A program made the position numbers and the translations under genes. Shown here one piece after another: positions 32,336 through 41,977 of a stretch of DNA of 64,000 nt (the stretch's first letter is position 1; the number at the start of each line of letters is the position of its first letter). The DNA lies in the NCBI GenBank assembly GCA_040400005.1, contig JBBARC010000006.1, forward strand, positions 21,326 to 85,325, written 5' to 3'. The DNA comes from JBBARC01 sp040400005 (GTDB lineage Bacteria > Pseudomonadota > Alphaproteobacteria > Acetobacterales > Acetobacteraceae). Below the pieces are notes generated by a model. The model searched no databases. It had not been told where the DNA came from and worked only from the letters and a program-made list of their open reading frames with translations.

Positions 32336-35128
32336 TTAGCCAAACGCACCGACGGAATGGGTGATGGCGGTGCCGATTTCTCGGACTAGGCCGAAGAGGC
32401 GGCCGATGGGGGCGAAGATGGCTGCGTGTTCGCGGACGTAGCTGCCGGCGGCGCGGGGGCCGTGGGGTTCGGCGTAGTCGCGATCGACGGCGGGGTCGGC
32501 TGCTGCTGGGAAGATTTTGGCAAGGATGCTGAGTGCTGCGGGCACATCGAGTTGCAGGATGCGCAAGAAAACCGCATCGCGGGTGGTGCCGTATTGCGGG
32601 GAGAATTCTGGGATGGCGGTGGCGAGTAGCCAGATGCGGCCGATGATGGCGATGCGCAGGCTGTGCAGCAGCATTTCTTCGGTGGCCATGTGGGGGGCAT
32701 CGCGCCAGGCTTCGCGTAGGGCCAAATGATCGGCCTGGATTTTTCTAAACATTGCCTGGGCTGGTGCCCAGAGCTGCAGGTTTTCTAATGCATCGGCGAT
32801 ATCGGCAAGCGCGCGGGCGCGGCCTGGCCTGCGTGCTTGGGCGGCGCGATCGAGCCATGAGCCCGGATCGATTAAGGAGATCACCGCGCGCAACACGTCG
32901 AGATCTGAGTGCAGTAAGGCGTGTTCGGCGAAATCGAGCGCGCGGCGGAAGCGTTTGGATTGTTCGCGCATGTCGGAAAACAATTCGGGGGCGCGGGCGG
33001 CGGCACTGCCGACACCTTGCAATGTGTTGGCGCACCAGCCGAGTTGTTGCAAAATAGCGTTGTTGGGAATGGCGCGTAATTCGCGCGGGTGGCGGATAAG
33101 GGTGGGGCCGCCGGTATCGCTTTGGCGGGCGGCGGGGCGGGACCCGGTGGGATCGAGCAAGGCGGGGCCGAAGGCGCCGAGGAGGGCAGCATAGCCGGGA
33201 TCTTCCACCAATTCCTGCATGGAGGCGCCGATGGTGGTGAAGAAGTCGGTGGCGAAATCTGGTTCGGCGTAGATCGGGTCGCGGTGTGGGGTGAGCGGGG
33301 TTAGGGCGTGGTGGGCAATTTCGGCGATTGTAGCTGCGGCGAGCTCGGGCGTTGCGAAATGGAGGTAGCCGTCACCGCCTTGAAACGCGCTTTCTTCGCG
33401 GAATTGGATGCCGGCTTCGGCCAAAGCTAGGCGCGAGGTGGCGGGCGATAGGTAGCGCAGGCGATCGAGCATGGCGCGCGGGTGGCCGCCGCGGCCGATG
33501 CTTTCGCCGTGGGTATCGAACAGGATGAGTTCCACGCCCGATAGTTTGTGGCGGCGGAGGAGATCAACCAGTTTTAGGCGCAACCGTTCGATAAGGTAGC
33601 TTGCGGCGAGTTGGCCGACATAGCGGCCGGAATCGGAGTAGCCAAATTGTAGGGCGAGCCTGCCGGTGGCTTTGAGGTAGGCGCGATAATGCGGGCTGCG
33701 CAACGCTTCTTCCAGAACTCGCGTGCCACCTTCTAGCGCTTCGGCGGTTTCGAATAGCGGGCTGATTTCGATCATTTGATCGATACCAAAACGGCGGGCG
33801 AGCCAGAGGGCGGAAAGGAGGGTGGCGCCACTTTCGGTTTCGGCGATGAGAAAGCGCACGGGCGTTGCACTATCAACGTGTTTGACGATTTGGGCGACCA
33901 CCAGCATGAGCCTTGTTGCCGATGCTTGTTCGGCAATCAGATCGCCAAAATCGATTTGGATGGGTGTTACTGTGTCTAGTGCGGTGTTTAACGCCGCCAG
34001 CAAAGTGCGGCGCTGGGCGCGGTCGCCGGCGGGGCTGGCCAGGCCCAGGGCCAGGCGAATGGCGTTGTGAATTTGCGTGGCGTTGAGCCGCACATGTGTG
34101 TGGGCCAGGGCGAGGCCGTGGGCCAGCAAGCCGGCGCGGGCAACCGATAAACGCATGGCATCGCCGGGGGATGCGGCGGCAATGGCATCGGCGAATAGGG
34201 GCAGCAGGGGGGCGGGGGTGGTCAGCGCCGCATCACGCCGGCTGATGAGTATGTGGGCAAAGGATGCGGTGGCGTCGGGGTCGGGGGAGAGTGGGCACAG
34301 CGCAATTTGGTGGGTGACCGCCACCAGGGCGGCATCGAGCCGGGCGGTGAGGGGGCCGCTTTGCGGGATATCGCGCACGTGATCGACCAGCCGGGCGAGC
34401 TGGGCTTGTTTCATGGCGAGCCTGAAGCCCAGCGTATCCCACCAGCCGATATCGGTGCGGCCATCGGTATCGAACCCCACCCAGCTTGCCAGCACCACAG
34501 GGGTTGGGCGCAGGTCGTGCCAGCGATCGGGCCAGGTGGCGCGGGCTTCGCTTAAAATGGCGGCGGTGAGGGCATCGAGTGCATCGCGGCCATTGGCGAT
34601 GGCGGCGCGGGCTTCGGTAAATTCGGCGGCCAAGGTTGGTTTTTCGGGGCGGTGGGTGATGAAGCAGGTGGGTTGGGTGTGGCCGCTGGCGGCTTGGGCC
34701 AGGGCGGTTGCCACGGGGTAGGGCACGGCAAAGGTGGGGTGGGCGGTGAAGACTGCGGCAAAGCGGATACGTTCGACGCTTGCGCGGAAATCGGCCAGGC
34801 GCACCGGGCTATCGTCAGGGTCGGGCCGCGCCAAGCGGGCGGCCAGGGCCATGTTGCGGGCTGGCGGTGGGGTTGCGCCAACCGTGCCGGCATAGGCGCC
34901 GAGGCGGCGGGCGCGGGCGGCAAAGGCGCGGTCGCGCAGGTCGCGGATGAGGGCCGCCACCTGCGGCTCGGTCAGTTCATCTTCGTCGATCTGGCGGCTG
35001 ATGGAGAGGGCGACGGCCAGCACCGGGTTGCCAAAGGGGTCTTCCGCCGCATGCTGGCGGGCGCGTTCGGTGAGCAGCAGCAGGTTTTGGGCGACCGGGT
35101 TATCGGTATCGTGGATTTCGTCGGTCAT
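32336..35128 (-). CDS. ppc: Phosphoenolpyruvate carboxylase family protein, divergent active site
   Basis: At 930 residues the length matches PEP carboxylase, which makes oxaloacetate from PEP and bicarbonate. The N-terminal catalytic VFTAHPT is intact (His130), and GYSDSGRYVGQLAASY and PLFETAEALEGG align with family motifs. The glycine loop usually read as FHGRGGSIGRGG is FDTHGESIGRGGHP here (about 535-547). The last Arg is kept, but the first His and Arg are changed, and the usual C-terminal QNTG is missing. It may be a distinct subfamily with altered chemistry. Overlap with pncC (ATGA) shows coupling. Confidence 0.8.
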   Translation of the reverse strand: MTDEIHDTDNPVAQNLLLLTERARQHAAEDPFGNPVLAVALSISRQIDEDELTEPQVAALIRDLRDRAFAARARRLGAYAGTVGATPPPARNMALAARLARPDPDDSPVRLADFRASVERIRFAAVFTAHPTFAVPYPVATALAQAASGHTQPTCFITHRPEKPTLAAEFTEARAAIANGRDALDALTAAILSEARATWPDRWHDLRPTPVVLASWVGFDTDGRTDIGWWDTLGFRLAMKQAQLARLVDHVRDIPQSGPLTARLDAALVAVTHQIALCPLSPDPDATASFAHILISRRDAALTTPAPLLPLFADAIAAASPGDAMRLSVARAGLLAHGLALAHTHVRLNATQIHNAIRLALGLASPAGDRAQRRTLLAALNTALDTVTPIQIDFGDLIAEQASATRLMLVVAQIVKHVDSATPVRFLIAETESGATLLSALWLARRFGIDQMIEISPLFETAEALEGGTRVLEEALRSPHYRAYLKATGRLALQFGYSDSGRYVGQLAASYLIERLRLKLVDLLRRHKLSGVELILFDTHGESIGRGGHPRAMLDRLRYLSPATSRLALAEAGIQFREESAFQGGDGYLHFATPELAAATIAEIAHHALTPLTPHRDPIYAEPDFATDFFTTIGASMQELVEDPGYAALLGAFGPALLDPTGSRPAARQSDTGGPTLIRHPRELRAIPNNAILQQLGWCANTLQGVGSAAARAPELFSDMREQSKRFRRALDFAEHALLHSDLDVLRAVISLIDPGSWLDRAAQARRPGRARALADIADALENLQLWAPAQAMFRKIQADHLALREAWRDAPHMATEEMLLHSLRIAIIGRIWLLATAIPEFSPQYGTTRDAVFLRILQLDVPAALSILAKIFPAAADPAVDRDYAEPHGPRAAGSYVREHAAIFAPIGRLFGLVREIGTAITHSVGAFG

Positions 35129-35622
35129 GGGGCTTGTTCCAACGCGGTTTTGAGCAGAGCGAGGCCGGCGAGGAGGGCGGCTTCGCGCACTTGGGTGCGG
35201 TTACCGGGGAAGATGTGATGCACAGTGTGTGCCGTCTGGTTGCGGTGCACAATGCCGAACCATACCAGGCCCACGGGTTTGCCCGGGGTGGCACCATCGG
35301 GGCCGGCGATGCCGGTGACCGACAGGGCGATATCGGCGGGGCTGGCGGCCAGTGCGCCCAACGCCATGGCGGCTGCGGTTTCGCTGCTGACTGCGCCGTG
35401 GGTGGCAAGCAAGGTTTCGGTAACGCCCAGGCAGGTGATTTTGGCGGCGTTGGCGTAGGTAACGAACCCGCGGTCGAACACGGCGGACGACCCCGCGTGG
35501 GCGGTGAGGCTGGCGGCGATTAGGCCGCCGGTGCAGCTTTCGGCGGTGACCAGGGTTTTGTGGCGCGCGCGTGCCAGGGTGAGCACATCGAGCGCCAGGG
35601 CTGCGGTTTCTGGTGTGAACAT
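35125..35622 (-). CDS. pncC: Nicotinamide-nucleotide amidohydrolase (CinA C-terminal domain)
   Basis: This 165-residue stand-alone PncC domain has TAESCTGGLIAASLTAHAGS near residue 27 with the active-site Ser/Cys region, VTYANAAKITCLGV, SVTGIAGPDGATPGKPVGLV near 108, and VREAALLAGLALL at the end. It deamidates nicotinamide mononucleotide to recycle NAD. Start 35622 (MFTPETAALAL) fits the family. The matching CinA N-terminal domain is a separate gene at 37735. Confidence 0.93.
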   Translation of the reverse strand: MFTPETAALALDVLTLARARHKTLVTAESCTGGLIAASLTAHAGSSAVFDRGFVTYANAAKITCLGVTETLLATHGAVSSETAAAMALGALAASPADIALSVTGIAGPDGATPGKPVGLVWFGIVHRNQTAHTVHHIFPGNRTQVREAALLAGLALLKTALEQAP

Positions 35623-35734
35623 GGGGTGGTGCTTTTGCCTTGGGGTTTTTTGCGCGAATTGACAGCCGGCTTTAGGATACCGCGATTGGGCGGGGCACGT
35701 CATCCTGAACCCAAAATTTTAAGGCGCACACCCC

Positions 35735-37879
35735 ATGGCAGCAGCAGATAGGCAGCAGGTGCTGGGCGGTTTGGCGGCGCAGTTGGTGGCAGCCGGCGTG
35801 GCGGCGCACCAGGCCGGGCAAGTGGTGGCGGCCGAGCAGTATTATCGCCAGGCGATGGCGGCATCGCCAAGTGCTGCGCACCCGTATAATCTGGCCGGTC
35901 TTGCGGTGCTGGCGCAGGGGCGGGCGGCGGATGCAGTGGCGCTGTTGCAAACTTCTGTGCGCTTGGCGCCAAGGGTTGCGGATTACCAGATGAATTTGGG
36001 CGCCGCCTTGCGGGCGGCTGGTGATAATGCGGCCGCGGTGGCGGCGTATCGCCGGGCTATTCGTTTAAATCCAGAGTTTGCCGAGGCGTATTTCAATTTG
36101 GGCAATACGCATCGTGAGGCCGGGCGGCTGGATGAGGCGCGCCAGGCCTATGCGCGGGCGCTGAGTGTGCGTGCGGATTACGCCGATGCGCGCAACAATT
36201 TGGGCCACACCCTGGCCGGTTTGGGGCGGCACGAGGAGGCGCGGGCGGCGTTTGCGGCGGTGTTGGTGTTAACGCCTGGGCGGGCCGAGGCGCAGGCGAA
36301 TTTGGCCGGCAGTTTGGCGGCCTTGGGGCGCGCGGCGGAGGCGCTGGTGCTCGCCCGTGCGGCACTGGCGGCGGGGGCCAATGATGGCAAAATCTGGCGG
36401 CTGGTGGTGGAGCTTTGTGGGGCGGTTGGGGCGCCGGTGGAGGCTGCCGCGCAGGCGTGGCTGGCGGCGGCACCGGGCGATGCCGATGCGCAGGTGGCGG
36501 TGGGGCTTGCGTTGATCCCTGCGCAGATTGCGGCGGCGGAGGGGTATTTTGGCGCGGCCTTGGCGATTGATCCGCGCCATGCGGTGGCGGCGGAACATGC
36601 GGCTTTGTGCCGCTTGGCGTTTGGCGATGTTGCTGGTGCGCGAAGGGTTTTGGCGGATTATGTGGCGGTTGAACCAGCCCCGCCGCCGCGGATTTTAACG
36701 GCACTTGCGAAAGCGGCCAGTGATGCGATGGAGCTGGATGCGGCGGAGGATTTGTTTCGCCAAGCGCTGGTGGCAGCGCCGGATTTTGCCGATGCGCGGG
36801 CAGGGTTGGGGGTGATTTTGCTCACCCGTGGGGAATACCGCGAAGGTTTTGCGCTGTATGAATCGCGTTTTGGTGCGGGGCTTGCGCGGCGGCGCTTTGC
36901 CATACCCCTGTGGGATGGGGGTGTGATTAGTGCTGGGCGGTTGTTGATTAGTGCCGAGCAGGGATTTGGCGATGTGCTGCAAATGGCGCGGTTTGTGCCC
37001 CGGCTTTTGGGCACGCGCGTGGTGGGTGATGGAAGGTTGGTGCTGGAAGTGCATCGGCCGCTGGTGCGGTTTTTACAACGTTTGCATGCGGATATTGAGA
37101 TATTGCCGTTTGGGGATGATCCCGCGCGCGGTGGCGATGTTGTGGCGGAGTTGCCGATTTGCAGTTTGCCGCATGTGTTGGGCGTGAGTTTGCAAGATCT
37201 GCCAGGGCAAGTGCCGTATTTGGCGGCGAGCGATGCGGCGCGGGCGCGGGCGTGCGCGATGCTGGCGCATTTGCCGCGGCCGTGGATTGGCTTGGCGTGG
37301 GCGGGGAATGCGGCATACCAGTATGATTATACGCGATCGGCCAAACTCGCCGATATGGCGCCGTTGATTGCGGCGGGGGTGGGTAGTTTTGTGTCGCTGC
37401 AAAAAGATCTGCCGGCGGGGGATGATGTGGTGGCGGCTGGGTTGTTTGATGCGATGGCGGGGTGTGCGGATTTTGCCGATACGGCGGGGGTGTTGGCGGC
37501 GCTTGATTGTGTGGTGAGTGTGGATACGGCGGTGGCGCACGCGGCGGGGGCGTTGGGGGTGCCGGTTATGTTGCTTAATCGGTTTAATACCGAGTGGCGT
37601 TGGGGGGCTGCGGGGAAGGGGAGTGTTTGGTATCCGCGGCATACGGTGTTTCGGCAAAGTGTGGCGGGGGATTGGGGGGATGTGGTTGGGCGCGTGATGG
37701 GGGTTTTGCGGGATGGTGGCGGGCAGAGCCCGCCCTACGCGGATGGAGGTTCGCCGGCGATTGCGGTTGCGTTTAGAGTTTTGAAAAGATCGGTGACTTC
37801 GTTGATTGCGGCAGCAACCATGGCGGGGTCTGTGCCTTTGGCGACGATGGCGACGCCGGCGCCGCTTTCGCGAAAATAG
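35735..37879 (+). CDS. TPR protein with GT9/GT41-like glycosyltransferase domain
   Basis: This 714-residue protein has about seven tetratricopeptide repeats in residues 10-220 and two more near 335-365 (such as AEAYFNLGNTHREAGRLDEA), then a glycosyltransferase-like domain (LISAEQGFGDVLQMARFVP near 408, IGLAWAGN near 512, VVSVDTAVAHAAGALGVPVM near 590) of the heptosyltransferase/SPINDLY style. The family glycosylates proteins or surface glycans. The last 48 residues (after VMGVLRDGGG) read through a REP hairpin into the convergent CinA gene and look unrelated, so the original stop was probably lost. Confidence 0.85.
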   Translation: MAAADRQQVLGGLAAQLVAAGVAAHQAGQVVAAEQYYRQAMAASPSAAHPYNLAGLAVLAQGRAADAVALLQTSVRLAPRVADYQMNLGAALRAAGDNAAAVAAYRRAIRLNPEFAEAYFNLGNTHREAGRLDEARQAYARALSVRADYADARNNLGHTLAGLGRHEEARAAFAAVLVLTPGRAEAQANLAGSLAALGRAAEALVLARAALAAGANDGKIWRLVVELCGAVGAPVEAAAQAWLAAAPGDADAQVAVGLALIPAQIAAAEGYFGAALAIDPRHAVAAEHAALCRLAFGDVAGARRVLADYVAVEPAPPPRILTALAKAASDAMELDAAEDLFRQALVAAPDFADARAGLGVILLTRGEYREGFALYESRFGAGLARRRFAIPLWDGGVISAGRLLISAEQGFGDVLQMARFVPRLLGTRVVGDGRLVLEVHRPLVRFLQRLHADIEILPFGDDPARGGDVVAELPICSLPHVLGVSLQDLPGQVPYLAASDAARARACAMLAHLPRPWIGLAWAGNAAYQYDYTRSAKLADMAPLIAAGVGSFVSLQKDLPAGDDVVAAGLFDAMAGCADFADTAGVLAALDCVVSVDTAVAHAAGALGVPVMLLNRFNTEWRWGAAGKGSVWYPRHTVFRQSVAGDWGDVVGRVMGVLRDGGGQSPPYADGGSPAIAVAFRVLKRSVTSLIAAATMAGSVPLATMATPAPLSRK
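37718..37739 (-). repeat. Solo REP inside the 3' end of the TPR gene
   Basis: GTAG plus GGCGGGC/GCCCGCC hairpin (minus strand) with an AGA/TCT loop. It encodes DGGGQSPPYA in the TPR frame just before the overlap with the CinA gene. Confidence 0.7.
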
Positions 37880-38502
37880 GGGTAGCTGCCGATATCTAAA
37901 CTTGGGTAGGTGTTTTGAATGGCGGTGAGGCCGGCCGCCAAATCGCCTTCGCGCAGGTTGTTTGCGTGCACACTCAGCGATTGCACCGGAGCACCGCGCG
38001 GCAGGCTGGGCACTAATGCTTCAAACATTAAACGCATAATGGCCGGCACACCGGCCATCACGTGCACGTTGTTCATCGAAAACCCAGGGGCGATATGCCC
38101 ATTATCGATAATCACTGCACCGCGCGGCATGGTCGCCATGCGTTGGCGGGCGGCATTAAAGCCGCCCGGCGGGTAGTGCGCTTCCATGCGCGCCCACACC
38201 ACCGGTTGCGCTTCCCACGGCACGCCAAACGCTTCCGCGATACATTCGCTGGTGATGTCATCGTGGGTGGGGCCAATGCCGCCGGTGGTGAAAACATGAT
38301 CGAAGGACGCGCGTAATTCGTTGACCGTGCGGATAATAACCTCGGCCACATCGGGGATAACCCGCACTTCGCGCAACGGGATGCCCAGTTCACCCAGGCG
38401 GGTGGCGAGAAATTTTATGTTGGCATCCTGCGTTCGGCCCGACAAAACTTCGTTGCCGATAACGATAATTGCCGCGGTAAGATTTTGTGTGGTGATGCTC
38501 AT
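37735..38502 (-). CDS. CinA N-terminal / molybdopterin-binding (MoCF) domain protein
   Basis: This 255-residue stand-alone CinA-N protein has IIVIGNEVLSGRTQDANIKF near residue 12, FTTGGIGPTHDDIT near 70, and PGFSMNNVHVMAGVPAIM near 145. In full-length CinA this domain is an ADP-ribose pyrophosphatase-like partner of the PncC amidase. Here the two halves are separate genes 2.1 kb apart on the same strand. The start at 38502 overlaps the esterase stop (ATGA). Confidence 0.9.
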   Translation of the reverse strand: MSITTQNLTAAIIVIGNEVLSGRTQDANIKFLATRLGELGIPLREVRVIPDVAEVIIRTVNELRASFDHVFTTGGIGPTHDDITSECIAEAFGVPWEAQPVVWARMEAHYPPGGFNAARQRMATMPRGAVIIDNGHIAPGFSMNNVHVMAGVPAIMRLMFEALVPSLPRGAPVQSLSVHANNLREGDLAAGLTAIQNTYPSLDIGSYPYFRESGAGVAIVAKGTDPAMVAAAINEVTDLFKTLNATAIAGEPPSA

Positions 38503-39482
38503 GATAGCGGCCATTCGGTTTGGGTTTTTAGGAATTGCCGTATAGCCATGATCATTTCACGATCTTCCGGCGATGTACCGCCAAAACCTGCGTGCGGCAT
38601 GGCTTCCCATACGTTAAGCTCAGCCGTGTGTCCCGCGTTGATCAGCGCGCGGTGGAAGCGCACCGTGTTGGATAAAAACAAATCGCGCGTGCCCGATTGC
38701 AAAAAGGTTTTGGGCCAGGCACCGGAAAAATCACCAAACAGCGGCGAAAGATATGGGTGCGCCAGATCGTTGCCCGCCGCATAAAGCGCGTTGGCTTCCG
38801 GCAAGCCGTTGGGCAAAGCCACATCAATATCCGCGTTGGTTGCGAAACTGTCGCCGCTTTCGGTCAGGTCCGCTTCCGGCGTCAGCAAAATCAGCGCGCC
38901 AGGCACCGCCAACCCTTCATCGCGTGCGCGCAACACCGTCGCCGCTGCCAGATTACCGCCGGCCGACATGCCGCCAATGGCGATGTTTTGCGGCGCCAGT
39001 GTTTCCAGCAAAAACCGATACGTGGCCAGGCAATCATCCAAGGCCGCGGGGTAGGGGTGATCGGGCGGCATGCGGTAATCCACCGCCAGCACGCGCGACG
39101 ATAGCGATAGCGCCCGCAATGCGCCCAAAATCATCGCAAACCGGCCGCCGCCAAACACCAGCGCGCCGCCGTGAATGTCGATATACGCATGATCCGGCGA
39201 TACCGCGACGCCGCGCGGGGAAATGTCCCACACGGTGGCCTGGCCAATCACGCGGGTTTGTATATCCAGCAAATCCGGCATGAAAAATGGCTCAACCATC
39301 GCCACCATGCGCTGATCCCAATCAGCACTGGCCGCATGCCAAAACGCCGCATTACCATCCGCCGGCGGTTTTACCCGCGGCCGCTGCATGGCCGCCGCAA
39401 TGAAAGCCTGCGCGTCCGCGCTGATATGAGCAGGCGTAGGAATGTCGCGCGCCGCCAAGTGCAGCGATGATGTGGTTGGCAT
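38499..39482 (-). CDS. Alpha/beta hydrolase, HSL/bacterial esterase family
   Basis: The 327-residue protein has the oxyanion-hole motif IDIHGGALVFGGG near residue 100, the nucleophile elbow IGGMSAGGNLA near 166 (Ser), the acid region GTRDLFLSNT near 275, and the His in MPHAGFGG near 308. These are the HSL-family esterase landmarks. It has no signal peptide. The natural ester is unknown. It is coupled to the CinA-N gene downstream. Confidence 0.9.
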   Translation of the reverse strand: MPTTSSLHLAARDIPTPAHISADAQAFIAAAMQRPRVKPPADGNAAFWHAASADWDQRMVAMVEPFFMPDLLDIQTRVIGQATVWDISPRGVAVSPDHAYIDIHGGALVFGGGRFAMILGALRALSLSSRVLAVDYRMPPDHPYPAALDDCLATYRFLLETLAPQNIAIGGMSAGGNLAAATVLRARDEGLAVPGALILLTPEADLTESGDSFATNADIDVALPNGLPEANALYAAGNDLAHPYLSPLFGDFSGAWPKTFLQSGTRDLFLSNTVRFHRALINAGHTAELNVWEAMPHAGFGGTSPEDREMIMAIRQFLKTQTEWPLS

Positions 39483-39534
39483 GTGGGCGGGTTCCCAAAA
39501 AAGTTAGGGCAAGGATAGGGCAGGCGAGGCGAGG

Positions 39535-39690
39535 AAGGAAGGCGAAGAAAAGGCTGGTGGAGCGAGCCGCTCCCCCAGACCCCCTGCATTATGATGACGG
39601 CGTGCGTGCGATCTCCGTCAACATTACGCCGGGGGTCTGGGGGGGCGGCCCCGTGCGCAGCACGCCTTCGCGTGACGCCCCACCAGCCTT
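39535..39690. repeat. Intergenic element family B, full copy
   Basis: A two-armed repeat: AAAAGGCTGGTGGAGCG...CCCCCAGACCCCCTGCATTA on the left and ACATTACGCCGGGGGTCTGG plus CGCCTTCGCGTGACGCCCCA on the right, the ends being GGCTGGTGG/CCACCAGCC. It lies between two same-strand genes. Confidence 0.8.
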
Positions 39691-39693
39691 CCT

Positions 39694-40716
39694 TCAGAGC
39701 AAATCCCGCAGCAACGGCACTAGTGGCTTATCGGCGGCAGGCATTTCGTATTCGTGGAGTTTTTGCGGGCGGACCCAGGCGAGGGTTTGGCCTTCCAGGG
39801 GTTGCACGAAGCCTTGCCAGCGGCGGCAGACGAACAGGGGCATCAGCAGGTGGAAATTGGGGTAGGCGTGGCTGGCGAAGGCGAAGGCGGCGAGGCAGGT
39901 TGCGCTGACGTCGATGCCGAGTTCTTCGTGCAGTTCGCGGATCAACGCTGCTTCCGGGGTTTCGCCGGGCGCGAGTTTGCCACCGGGAAATTCCCATAGG
40001 CCGGCCATTTTTTTGCCTTCGGGGCGGCGGGCGAGGAGTACGCGGTTATCGATATCGATCAGCGCGCAGGCGGCGACTAGTAACAACGGTTTGGCGCCAT
40101 CTTGGGTGGGGTCGGCGGTAACATTGCCAAAAATATCTTCGCGGCTGGCGGCAAAGGTGAGCACGTCTTCGACGCCGCCGCGGGCCAAAAACGGCATTTT
40201 GCTGCGGCCGGTTTCGTGCATGCCGATATGGCGCAGGACGGCGGCGGAGGCCGGGTTATCGATGGAGACAAACGCATCGACGCGGTCGATCGCCAGGTTG
40301 GCAAACGCCCAGCTGAGCACGCGGCGGGCGGCTTCGCGGGCGACACCGTGGCCCCAAAAACGGCGGCCGACCCAGTAGCCGAGCTCGGCGGTGCGGGTTT
40401 TGGTGTCCAGCGTCAAGCCGACGCAGCCGATCAGCATTTCGGTGCCGGCTTCATCGCCGGTGATAACGAAGTGGTAGCCATCGCCGCGGGTGGCTTGGGC
40501 GGCGGTGGCGGCGATCCAGGTATCGGCGGTTTCGCGCGGGTAGGGGAAGGGCAGGCGCGAGAGCATGCGCACCACTTCCCAGTCGTTCATCAGGCGGTAG
40601 ATCGCATCGGCGTCAGTTGTTTGCGGCGCGCGTAGGGTGAGGCGATCGGTCGGCAGGGTGGGGATGGCGCGCACGGTTAGGATGTCGGTCAACGCGTGGT
40701 GCCCCTGGGGTAGCAA
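39694..40716 (-). CDS. GNAT acetyltransferase fused to NUDIX (MutT-like) hydrolase
   Basis: Residues about 15-185 form a RimJ/RimL-type GNAT domain (TDRLTLRAPQTTDADAIYRL, then RRFWGHGVAREAARRVLSWA). Residues about 210-340 form a MutT-like NUDIX domain with a complete box GKLAPGETPEAALIRELHEE followed by LGI. The NUDIX part probably cleans oxidised dGTP. Such fusions next to argJ occur in related bacteria. It starts 24 bases after argJ and is likely in the same operon. Confidence 0.9.
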   Translation of the reverse strand: MLPQGHHALTDILTVRAIPTLPTDRLTLRAPQTTDADAIYRLMNDWEVVRMLSRLPFPYPRETADTWIAATAAQATRGDGYHFVITGDEAGTEMLIGCVGLTLDTKTRTAELGYWVGRRFWGHGVAREAARRVLSWAFANLAIDRVDAFVSIDNPASAAVLRHIGMHETGRSKMPFLARGGVEDVLTFAASREDIFGNVTADPTQDGAKPLLLVAACALIDIDNRVLLARRPEGKKMAGLWEFPGGKLAPGETPEAALIRELHEELGIDVSATCLAAFAFASHAYPNFHLLMPLFVCRRWQGFVQPLEGQTLAWVRPQKLHEYEMPAADKPLVPLLRDLL

Positions 40717-40740
40717 CTGTTGCGGCAGTTTGTGCAGGGT

Positions 40741-41964
40741 CTAGCTGCGGTAGCTGCCGTTAATGTCGATGTAGCCGTGGGTGAGATCGCAGGTCCACAC
40801 CGTGGCACGGCCTTGGGCCAAACCAATGTCCACGGCAATGGAAATTTCGGGGCCGTGCATGTGGGCGACCACCGGGGCTTCATCGTAGCCATCCACCACG
40901 GTGCCATGGCGGGCCATCCAGGTGCCGCCAATGGCGATGGAAAGCTGGTCGCGATCGGCCGGTTCGCCGGCTTTGCCGACGGCCATGACGATACGGCCCC
41001 AATTGGCATCTTCGCCGGCGATCGCGGTTTTCACCAGCGGCGAATTGGCAATAGTGCTGGCGATGACGCGGGCTGAGGCGTCGGTGACGGCGCCGGTGAC
41101 ATCGATGCGGATGAGTTTTTGCGCCCCTTCGCCGTCGCGCACCACTTGCAGGGCGAGGTCTAGCAATACGGCATTCAGGGCGGCGGCAAAGGCAGTGAGG
41201 TCGGCGGTGGTGTCGTTAGCGGCGGCGGCGGTGGCGAACAGCAGCACGGTATCGCTGGTCGAGGTATCGCTATCCACCGTGGTGCAATTAAAACTTTGGG
41301 CAACACCGGCGGTAAGCAGGGTTTGCAGGGTGGCGGGCGGGATGGCGGCATCGGTGAAAATAAACGCCAGCATGGTGGCCATATCTGGTGCGATCATGCC
41401 GCTGCCCTTGGCGATACCGTTGATGGTGATTTTGGTAGCACCGATCAACGCGGTGGCGGTGGCGCCTTTGGCAAAGGTGTCGGTGGTCATGATGCCATGC
41501 GCGGCGGCGGCGAAATTATCCGCCACCAGGGCCGCATGCAGGGCCGGCAGGGCGGCGGTTATGCGGTGGTGGGGCAGGATTTGGCCGATAACGCCGGTGG
41601 AGGCCAAAAACACGCTGTGCGGGTCGCAGCCTAAAATTGCGGCGGTGGCGTCGGCCGTGGCTTGGGTGGCTTCTACACCGGCGCGGCCGGTGAACACATT
41701 GGCGTTGCCAGCATTCACCACCAGGGCGCGAGCAGCACCTTGGGGGAGTGCCGCCCGGCACCAATCGATCGGCGCGCCGGGGCAGCGGCTTTGGGTAAAT
41801 ACGCCGGCGACGCGGGTGCCGGGGGTGAACTCGGCCATCACCAGATCGGTGCGGCCAAGGTAGCGAATACCGGCCGCCACCGCCGCCAGCCGCACACCGC
41901 CGATCGGCGGTAATACGGGAAAGGCGGCGGGGGCGAGCGGGGAGACTAAGCCGTTACCGGCCAT
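40741..41964 (-). CDS. argJ: Bifunctional ornithine acetyltransferase/N-acetylglutamate synthase
   Basis: ArgJ recycles the acetyl group from N-acetylornithine to glutamate in arginine synthesis. The self-cleavage site is in GSGMIAPDMATMLAFIFTDA, before the Thr of MATML near residue 190, giving alpha and beta chains. The C-terminus TCDLTHGYIDINGSYRS is the family end. The 407-residue length is normal. It supplies arginine; the ornithine branch point also feeds the OlsB lipid pathway encoded at 11820. Confidence 0.95.
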   Translation of the reverse strand: MAGNGLVSPLAPAAFPVLPPIGGVRLAAVAAGIRYLGRTDLVMAEFTPGTRVAGVFTQSRCPGAPIDWCRAALPQGAARALVVNAGNANVFTGRAGVEATQATADATAAILGCDPHSVFLASTGVIGQILPHHRITAALPALHAALVADNFAAAAHGIMTTDTFAKGATATALIGATKITINGIAKGSGMIAPDMATMLAFIFTDAAIPPATLQTLLTAGVAQSFNCTTVDSDTSTSDTVLLFATAAAANDTTADLTAFAAALNAVLLDLALQVVRDGEGAQKLIRIDVTGAVTDASARVIASTIANSPLVKTAIAGEDANWGRIVMAVGKAGEPADRDQLSIAIGGTWMARHGTVVDGYDEAPVVAHMHGPEISIAVDIGLAQGRATVWTCDLTHGYIDINGSYRS

Positions 41965-41977
41965 TGTTTACCGGCCA

